A DNA stretch of 30,487 bases from the NCBI GenBank assembly GCA_050329415.1, contig JBHJOS010000151.1:1-30487 (forward strand), in the 5' to 3' direction. This DNA comes from JANNOG01 sp050329415. Lineage in GTDB: Bacteria; Actinomycetota; Actinomycetes; Actinomycetales; JBBAYJ01. A program made the translations under genes and the position numbers. How positions within the stretch are numbered: position 1 is the stretch's first letter; each line of letters opens with the position of its first letter. The notes under the pieces were generated by a model, which was not told the DNA's origin, ran no database searches, and saw only the letters and a list, made by a program, of their open reading frames with translations. Positions 26,037 through 30,487 of the stretch are shown piece by piece.

Positions 26037-26908
26037 GTGGCGTCGGAAAGGTCACGGGCCGGCTCGACGGGGTCCGGCGGAGTGTCGAGCGGGGCGGCCG
26101 CGTCGTCGTCCAGGTCGTCCCCCGCACCCATGGCGGCCAGGCGCCGGGCGCGGCGGCGGTCGACGAGCATCGTGACGGCGACCGCGGCGAGATACAGCAG
26201 GATCATCGGCCCGGCGAGTGCGAACATCGTGATGATGTCCGGGGTCGGGCTGGCGATGGCGGAGAACACGAAGCACAGGACGACGGCCATCCGCCATCCC
26301 CGGCGCCAGGTCCGCGCCGACACCAGACCCACCATCGTCAGGGCGACCATGACGACGGGCACGAGGAACGCCAGGCCGAACGCGAGCAGGACACGGGTGA
26401 CGAAGCCCAGGTAGGAGTCCACGGGCAGGATCGACGTCGAGATGCTGTCGTCGGGGGCGAACGACACGAGGAACACCACGGCGTTCGGCAGGACCAGCCA
26501 GGCGAGTGCGATCCCGGCGAGGAACAGCGGTACCGAGGCGGCGAGGAAGCCCACGGCGTACCAGCGCTCCCGCTTCGTGAGTCCGGGGGTGATGAAGGCC
26601 CACAGCTGGTAGAGCCACATGGGGCTGGAGAGGATGACCCCCACCCAGATCGACATCTGGAGCCGCTGGTTGAACGCGGTGGTGATGTTGCCGTAGTTGA
26701 TGGAGGCGTCGCGTCCGAGTTCCTCGCGGATGTCGACCAGCGGCTGGGTCAGGACGTCGAGCAGCCAGAGGTACAGGTACCAGCCGGCGACCGCGCCGAG
26801 TGCCACGAAGACGACCGCAACCAGGACCCGGTTGCGCAGCTCGACGAGGTGAGCCCGCAGGGGCATGCGCCCCTCGGAGTCACGCCGCCGCAGGGAGAGG
26901 ACCGCCAC
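26033..26908 (-). CDS. tatC: Sec-independent protein translocase TatC
   Basis: A 291-residue membrane protein with six hydrophobic segments, the receptor subunit for twin-arginine signal peptides. Diagnostic: MPLRAHLVELRNRVLVAV at the N-terminus, FNQRLQMSIWVGVILSSPMW, YQLWAFITPGLTKRERWYAV, and FAFGLAFLVPV-like LLAFGLAFLVPVVMVAL, followed by the ASPTPDIITMFALAGPMILL region. The acidic C-terminal tail (DDLDDDAAAPLDTPPDP) is usual in actinobacteria. GTG 26908 starts 21 bp after the tatA stop. It functions with TatA; no tatB is in the window. Confidence 0.96.
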   Translation of the reverse strand: MAVLSLRRRDSEGRMPLRAHLVELRNRVLVAVVFVALGAVAGWYLYLWLLDVLTQPLVDIREELGRDASINYGNITTAFNQRLQMSIWVGVILSSPMWLYQLWAFITPGLTKRERWYAVGFLAASVPLFLAGIALAWLVLPNAVVFLVSFAPDDSISTSILPVDSYLGFVTRVLLAFGLAFLVPVVMVALTMVGLVSARTWRRGWRMAVVLCFVFSAIASPTPDIITMFALAGPMILLYLAAVAVTMLVDRRRARRLAAMGAGDDLDDDAAAPLDTPPDPVEPARDLSDAT

Positions 26909-26929
26909 CGACGGAGGGGATCCGGACGC

Positions 26930-27310
26930 TCAGCGGTCGCGGTCGACGTCGGAGCTGCGGGCGGCCGACGAGGAGCCGGACGTCTGCGCAGTGCCTGTGG
27001 TCTGCGCGGTGCCCGTCGTCTGCGCAGTACCTGCCGCCTGGGTCGCACCCGTCGGACGGTCGTCGACGACCCGGCCCTCGAGCGCCTCGATCCGGGAGGC
27101 CCGGCCGTCCTCGTCGTCCGGGTCGTCCTCGCCCTGCTGAGGTTTCCCGGGGCTCTCGGTCTTCATCTCCTTCATCTCGCTCTTGAAGATCCGCATCGAA
27201 CGGCCGAGCTGCCGGGCGGTGCTCGGCAGCCGACTGGCCCCGAAGAACAGCAGGATGATGACCAACAGGATGAGCAACTGCGCCGGGCTGTCGAACAAGC
27301 GCTGGAACAT
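26930..27310 (-). CDS. tatA: Sec-independent protein translocase TatA
   Basis: A 126-residue protein with one N-terminal TM helix (SPAQLLILLVIILLFFGASR), the FGASRLP hinge and an amphipathic helix (TARQLGRSMRIFKSEMKEMK), the pore-forming Tat component. The C-terminal tail is longer than usual and has a six-residue repeat, TAQTTG, in about three to four copies (from the 18-bp DNA repeat at 26982). ATG 27310 has a strong GGAGGGG 5 nt upstream. A TAGGCT at 27338-27343 on the minus strand could be its -10 box. It is followed directly by tatC. Confidence 0.96.
   Translation of the reverse strand: MFQRLFDSPAQLLILLVIILLFFGASRLPSTARQLGRSMRIFKSEMKEMKTESPGKPQQGEDDPDDEDGRASRIEALEGRVVDDRPTGATQAAGTAQTTGTAQTTGTAQTSGSSSAARSSDVDRDR
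26982..27053. repeat. 18-bp tandem repeat in the tatA tail
   Basis: Three good copies of GTCTGCGCNGTNCCTGNN-like units (26982-26999, 27000-27017, 27018-27035) and a degenerate fourth (27036-27053). In frame, it encodes repeated TAQTTG residues in the cytoplasmic tail of TatA. Copy number probably varies between strains. Confidence 0.8.
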
Positions 27311-27335
27311 GGTTCCCCTCCGGGGTCTGGGAGCC

Positions 27336-27536
27336 TCAGCCTACGTGGTCTCGCCGCTGATCCGGGATGACCGGCGGCGGGGAAGCGGCAGCAGTCGCCC
27401 GTTCGGAGGCGACGGCCAGGTCCTCGGCCAGGCGGACGCCCTTGCGGACGACCTCCCGACCGAGCAGCACCAGCCACCCGGCACCCAGCAGGGCGACGAG
27501 CAGCCAAACCGCGACCCATCCCCACACGCCGGCCAC
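27336..27536 (-). CDS. Small single-span membrane protein, hypothetical
   Basis: A 66-residue open frame starting at GTG 27536. One TM helix (WVAVWLLVALLGAGWLVLLG) is followed by a positively charged junction (REVVRKGVRLAEDLAVASER) and a polar tail, so N-outside/C-inside is expected. I recognise no family. It lies directly upstream of tatA on the same strand (25 bp gap), in the place where pafC would be expected. There is no clear ribosome binding site, so it could be spurious, but the well-formed TM plus amphipathic helix, itself similar in layout to TatA/TatB-like proteins, supports a real gene. Confidence 0.55.
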   Translation of the reverse strand: MAGVWGWVAVWLLVALLGAGWLVLLGREVVRKGVRLAEDLAVASERATAAASPPPVIPDQRRDHVG

Positions 27537-27570
27537 GCTACCCGGGACTCACTCCCCGCACCCCTGGTGG

Positions 27571-27684
27571 TCCGCCTGCGGAACGTTTGGGTGGTTACGC
27601 GCCCGAGGTCACCCCCGTCCGGGGGTGTTTGGGTGGTTGCGCGCCCGAGGTCACCCCGGTCCGGGGGTGTTTGGGTGGTTGCGT
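27571..27684. repeat. 42-bp tandem repeat array with palindromes
   Basis: Two full 42-bp units (27585-27626, 27627-27668) and the start of a third (from 27669). Each opens with GTTTGGGTGGTT. Each box is preceded by a palindrome: TCCGC-CT-GCGGA (27571-27582), CACCCCCG-TC-CGGGGGTG, and the same with one mismatch. The array fills the gap between the zinc-ribbon gene and the small membrane-protein gene. On the plus strand each palindrome is followed by TTTGGG. Confidence 0.85.
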
Positions 27685-27696
27685 CCCCAGCGGCGG

Positions 27697-28059
27697 TCAG
27701 GCGGTGCTCGTCGTGCCGTCGCGCAGGCTGCGGGACCCGACCCGCGACGCCGCGGCGGCGAGCAGGTCGGCGTTCTCCAGCAGGAGGCAGAAGTCGAGCA
27801 GGTCGTCGCTCGTCAGACGCGGCCCCGGACGGTCCTCCAGCACCTCCGCCGGGATCACCCAGTGCTCGGCAACCACGCCGCCGGACCGAAGGAGCGCCAC
27901 GACGTCCTCGGGTGCCCGCTTGCGGATCTCCTCGGCGCAGCCACGGCACTGGAAGCTGTAGAAGGACCGGCTCGGGACGGAGCAGACAACCAGCCGGACC
28001 TGCCGCGGCGTCAATTCGACGTCGCCACAGGTCGGGCACGACGCCTTGATCGTCGTCAT
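27697..28059 (-). CDS. Zinc-ribbon protein, function unknown
   Basis: A 120-residue protein. Cysteine pairs C8/C11 (ASCPTCGDVEL) and C38/C41 (FQCRGCAEEIRKRAP) form a four-cysteine zinc ribbon, followed by a helical region (PEDVVALLRSGG) and the conserved-looking AEHWVIPAEVLEDRPGPRLT and DDLLDFCLLLENADLL. It looks like a widespread actinobacterial hypothetical protein. ATG 28059 is chosen because of an excellent GGAGGGGGAG ribosome binding site 3 nt upstream. The last part (SRVGSRSLRDGTTSTA) is disordered. It lies where pafB would be expected, after the FKBP gene on the same strand. It is too small to be a PafB remnant and shows no WYL domain. Confidence 0.8.
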   Translation of the reverse strand: MTTIKASCPTCGDVELTPRQVRLVVCSVPSRSFYSFQCRGCAEEIRKRAPEDVVALLRSGGVVAEHWVIPAEVLEDRPGPRLTSDDLLDFCLLLENADLLAAAASRVGSRSLRDGTTSTA

Positions 28060-28157
28060 GGCTCCCCCTCCTCGTCCGGGCGCTGGCCGCGCCTCTGCCT
28101 CGTCGGTCGAGAGGAGGCTTCGGCAGGGCAACGCCCGGACTTGACCGGGGGAACAGG

Positions 28158-28184
28158 GACGGGGGCGCGGGGCGCGCCCCCGTC
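28158..28184 (-). terminator. Strong GC hairpin after the FKBP gene
   Basis: Arms GACGGGGGCGCG (28158-28169) and CGCGCCCCCGTC (28173-28184) are a perfect 12-bp stem with loop GGG, 6 bp after the FKBP stop codon (minus strand). No T-run follows, but the position and strength fit an actinobacterial terminator. It separates the FKBP gene from the zinc-ribbon gene. Confidence 0.65.
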
Positions 28185-28189
28185 ACCCG

Positions 28190-29131
28190 TCAGGCCGCGA
28201 GAATGTCCACCACGAAGACCAGAGCCGCGTCCGCGGGGATGGTCGGCGGCTGGCCCTCGGTCCCGTAGGCCTGGTCCGACGGGCAGACCAGGAGCACCCG
28301 GCTGCCGACCGGCTGGTCGGACAGACCCTCGGTCCAGCAGGGGATGACCCCGGTGAGCGGGAAGCTCGCGGGCTCGCCCCGGTCCCAGGAGGAGTCGAAC
28401 GTCTCGCCGCCGTCCCACAGCACGCCGGTGTAGTGGGCGGTAATGGTGTCGTCGGCGGTCACCGGGTCGCCCTCGCCCTCGATGAGCGGCTGGACGACGA
28501 TCTCGGCCGGGGGCTCGCCGCCCGGCACCTCGATCCCGGTGACGACGTTCCCCTCGCCGGTCGTCACGGTGGGCAGGCCCTCGGGGAGGTCGGCGACCTC
28601 CTCGCCCTCGGCCACCGACGCCACGAGGTCGAGCACGTCGACCACATACAGCAGGGTGTCCTCGGGGCCGAACGGCGCGCCGCTGGCGCCCGGCTGCTCA
28701 CCGAAGCCGTCGGACGGGGCGACGGCGACGAGCAGGCGCGAACCGACGGTCTGGCCGACGAGGGTGTCGATGAGGTACTCGAGCCCGCCCTCGACGTCCA
28801 GGGACACCGTCTGGGGTCCCTGCTCGTACGACGACTGGACCTGCTCGCCGTCGGCACCGTTGTAGAGCGCGAACTGCAGCTGGACCTGGGAGTCGGCGGC
28901 GACCTCCTCGCCCTCGCCCGCGAAGAGCACCGCTGTCTGCGACTCCTCCAGGGACACCGGGGACTCGATCTCGACGGTGGGCGCGGAGCCGACGTCCCCG
29001 GTGACCTCCACTCCGTCGACGCCACCGGAGGCGGCCGTGTCGGCGTCGTCACCGCAGGCGGCGGTGGCAGCCAGGACGAGGACGGTGGCGGTCAGGGCGG
29101 CGGTCCGCAGGGCGCGGGGCTCGTGTCGCAC
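28190..29131 (-). CDS. Exported FKBP-type peptidyl-prolyl isomerase lipoprotein
   Basis: A 313-residue exported protein. The signal peptide (residues 1-25) ends in a lipobox-like ATAAC with C26 as the acylated cysteine; an acidic linker follows. The C-terminal domain (about 230-313) is a clear FKBP: DTITAHYTGVLWDGG, ETFDSSWDRGEPASFPLTGV, IPCWTEGLSDQPVGSRVLLV, DQAYGTEG and ALVFVVDILA. The first domain (about 50-175, with LEYLIDTLVGQTVGSRLLVA and DGFG) is a degenerate FKBP-like repeat. The enzyme would assist folding of exported proteins outside the membrane. GTG 29131 has a TAACCT box 7 nt upstream, so it may be leaderless. Confidence 0.9.
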   Translation of the reverse strand: MRHEPRALRTAALTATVLVLAATAACGDDADTAASGGVDGVEVTGDVGSAPTVEIESPVSLEESQTAVLFAGEGEEVAADSQVQLQFALYNGADGEQVQSSYEQGPQTVSLDVEGGLEYLIDTLVGQTVGSRLLVAVAPSDGFGEQPGASGAPFGPEDTLLYVVDVLDLVASVAEGEEVADLPEGLPTVTTGEGNVVTGIEVPGGEPPAEIVVQPLIEGEGDPVTADDTITAHYTGVLWDGGETFDSSWDRGEPASFPLTGVIPCWTEGLSDQPVGSRVLLVCPSDQAYGTEGQPPTIPADAALVFVVDILAA

Positions 29132-29138
29132 GCCGCGC

Positions 29139-29144
29139 AGGTTA
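29139..29144 (-). promoter_or_regulatory. -10 box for a leaderless FKBP transcript
   Basis: TAACCT on the minus strand, 7 nt before the GTG start at 29131; no ribosome binding site is present. Confidence 0.45.
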
Positions 29145-29197
29145 CGGGACGGGCCTGGCGTCGCCGCGCCACCGGGTGACCGAACCGTCCGGTCGCG

Positions 29198-30487
29198 TCA
29201 CATGCTGGCGATGAGTCGCTCGACCCGCTCGTCGACCGAGCGGAACGGGTCCTTGCACAGGACCGTGCGCTGCGCCTGGTCGTTGAGCTTGAGGTGCACC
29301 CAGTCGACGGTGAAGTCGCGCCGGTGCTCCTGGGCCGCCCGGACGAAGTCCCCGCGCAGCTTGGCCCGCGTGGTCTGGGGCGGGACCACTGTGGCCTCGA
29401 ACACCTCGATGTCGCTGCTGATGCGCTCGACGAGGCCGCGGCGGGCGAGCAGGTTGTAGAGCCCCCGGTTCCGGTTGACGTCGTGGTAGGCGAGGTCGAG
29501 CCGGGCGATCCGCGGGTGGTCGAGGGCGAGGCCGTGACGGCCCATGTACCGCTGGAGCAGCCGCAGTTTGATCACCCAGTCGATCTCGCGTTCGACGAGG
29601 GACAGGTCGTCGGTCTGGATGGCCCGCAGCGCCCGTTCCCACAGGTCGACGACGTGCTTGGCGGAGGCCGTGAGCTGCTCGCCGCCGGGCCCGGAACCCG
29701 GCAGCGTCCCCGCGTCCAGGAGCGCGCGCACGCGCTCCAGGTACTCGCCCTGGATGTCCATCGCCGACGCGGTCCGCCCGTTGGCGAGGCGGACCGGGCG
29801 CCGCCCGGTGAGATCGTGGCTGATCTCGCGGATCGCGCGGATCGGGTTCTCGAGCGTGAGGTCCCGGGTGGGCAGTCCGGCCTCGATCAGCCGGAGGACG
29901 AGGTCGGTGCTGCCGACCTTGAGCATCGTCGTGGTCTCGGACATCGACGAGTCGCCGACGATGACGTGCAGGCGGCGGTACCGCTCGGCGTCGGCGTGCG
30001 GCTCGTCGCGGGTGTTGATGATCGGCCTGGACCGGGTGGTGGCGCTCGACACCCCCTCCCAGATGTGGTCGGCCCGCTGCGACAGGGAGTACAGCGCCCC
30101 GCGCGGGGTCTGGGTGACCTTGCCCGCGCCGGTGATGAGCTGCCGCGACACGAGGAACGGGATGAGGACGTCGGACAGCCGGCCGAACTCACCCTGCCGG
30201 GACACGAGGTAGTTCTCGTGGCAGCCGTAGGAGTTGCCGGCGGAGTCGGTGTTGTTCTTGAACAGGTAGACCTCGCCGACGATCCCCTCGTCGGCGAGTC
30301 GGCGTTCGGCGTCGACGGCCAGCCCCTCGAGGATCCGCTCGCCGGCCCGGTCGTGGACGACGAGCTGGCGGACGTCGTCGCACTCGGGTGTCGCGTACTC
30401 GGGGTGCGAGCCGACGTCGAGGTACAGCCGCGAGCCGTTGCGGAGGAAGACGTTGCTGGAGCGCCCCCACGAGACGACCTTGCGGAA
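29198..30487 (-). CDS. pafA: Pup-protein ligase PafA (N-terminus cut by window edge)
   Basis: The frame is open to the last base, giving 429 residues; about 33 N-terminal residues are outside. The ligase attaches Pup to lysines of target proteins for the mycobacterial-type proteasome. Seen: VVSWGRSSNVFLRNG, the catalytic aspartate in LYLDVGSHPEYATPECDD, YLFKNNTDSAGNSYGCHENY, WEGVSSATTRSRPIINTRDE, HVIVGDSSMSETTTMLKVGS and the C-terminal WVHLKLNDQAQRTVLCKDPF followed by RLIASM, all diagnostic for PafA rather than Dop. The internal GTG near 30205 is not the start. The FKBP gene follows after a 66-bp gap; pafB and pafC, its usual partners, are missing downstream. Confidence 0.96.
   Translation of the reverse strand, partial: FRKVVSWGRSSNVFLRNGSRLYLDVGSHPEYATPECDDVRQLVVHDRAGERILEGLAVDAERRLADEGIVGEVYLFKNNTDSAGNSYGCHENYLVSRQGEFGRLSDVLIPFLVSRQLITGAGKVTQTPRGALYSLSQRADHIWEGVSSATTRSRPIINTRDEPHADAERYRRLHVIVGDSSMSETTTMLKVGSTDLVLRLIEAGLPTRDLTLENPIRAIREISHDLTGRRPVRLANGRTASAMDIQGEYLERVRALLDAGTLPGSGPGGEQLTASAKHVVDLWERALRAIQTDDLSLVEREIDWVIKLRLLQRYMGRHGLALDHPRIARLDLAYHDVNRNRGLYNLLARRGLVERISSDIEVFEATVVPPQTTRAKLRGDFVRAAQEHRRDFTVDWVHLKLNDQAQRTVLCKDPFRSVDERVERLIASM

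Noticed and set aside
27585..27684. CRISPR array
   Set aside because: Only two full units, no unique spacers between constant repeats, and no cas genes.
27697..28059. Truncated pafB
   Set aside because: The product is a zinc-ribbon protein with its own strong ribosome binding site and no HTH or WYL features.

Overview
High-GC actinobacterial chromosome segment. The gene set (Pup ligase PafA, RbpA, HelY-type helicase, separate Lnt and Ppm1, an F420-type luciferase-like oxidoreductase) points to an actinobacterium of the Pseudonocardiaceae type. I cannot fix the genus from sequence alone. There are 29 protein genes (two cut by the window edges). I see no rRNA, tRNA, insertion sequence or CRISPR array. 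No gene-free stretch exceeds about 225 bp.

Left part (1-9324), accessory metabolism and regulation: the end of an MFS exporter; a plus-strand run of dihydropyrimidinase/hydantoinase, a large LuxR-family ATPase regulator, a cupin protein and an F420-type LLM oxidoreductase; a Phd/RelE-type toxin-antitoxin pair; a divergent MarR regulator / DUF6069-like membrane protein pair with a visible dyad operator; and an SRPBCC protein.

Middle (9458-16295): a minus-strand AraC regulator - VOC protein - short UvrA-like ATPase operon that looks like a DNA-drug resistance cassette; an aldo/keto reductase and a glycerophosphodiesterase read divergently from what look like leaderless promoters; a long imperfect palindrome starting on the stop codon of the glycerophosphodiesterase; and a UMF1-type MFS permease.

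Right part (16411-30487), conserved housekeeping: rbpA with a SigR-type promoter, overlapping tail-to-tail with a minus-strand amidohydrolase - lnt - ppm1 operon; a 5'-3' exonuclease; then, all on the minus strand and in transcription order, pafA, an FKBP lipoprotein, a zinc-ribbon protein, a 66-residue membrane protein, tatA, tatC, a diacylglycerol-kinase-like gene and helY. This matches the mycobacterial pafA-pafB-pafC-tatA-tatC-helY order, except that pafB and pafC are absent. Their place holds two small genes and a 42-bp tandem repeat with palindromes.

The best candidates for something new are the palindromic element at 14754-14832, the repeat array and missing pafBC at 27311-28189, the dyad-rich control region at 20887-21113, and the hydantoinase/LAL/cupin/LLM group. 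Most of the window is ordinary core genome.
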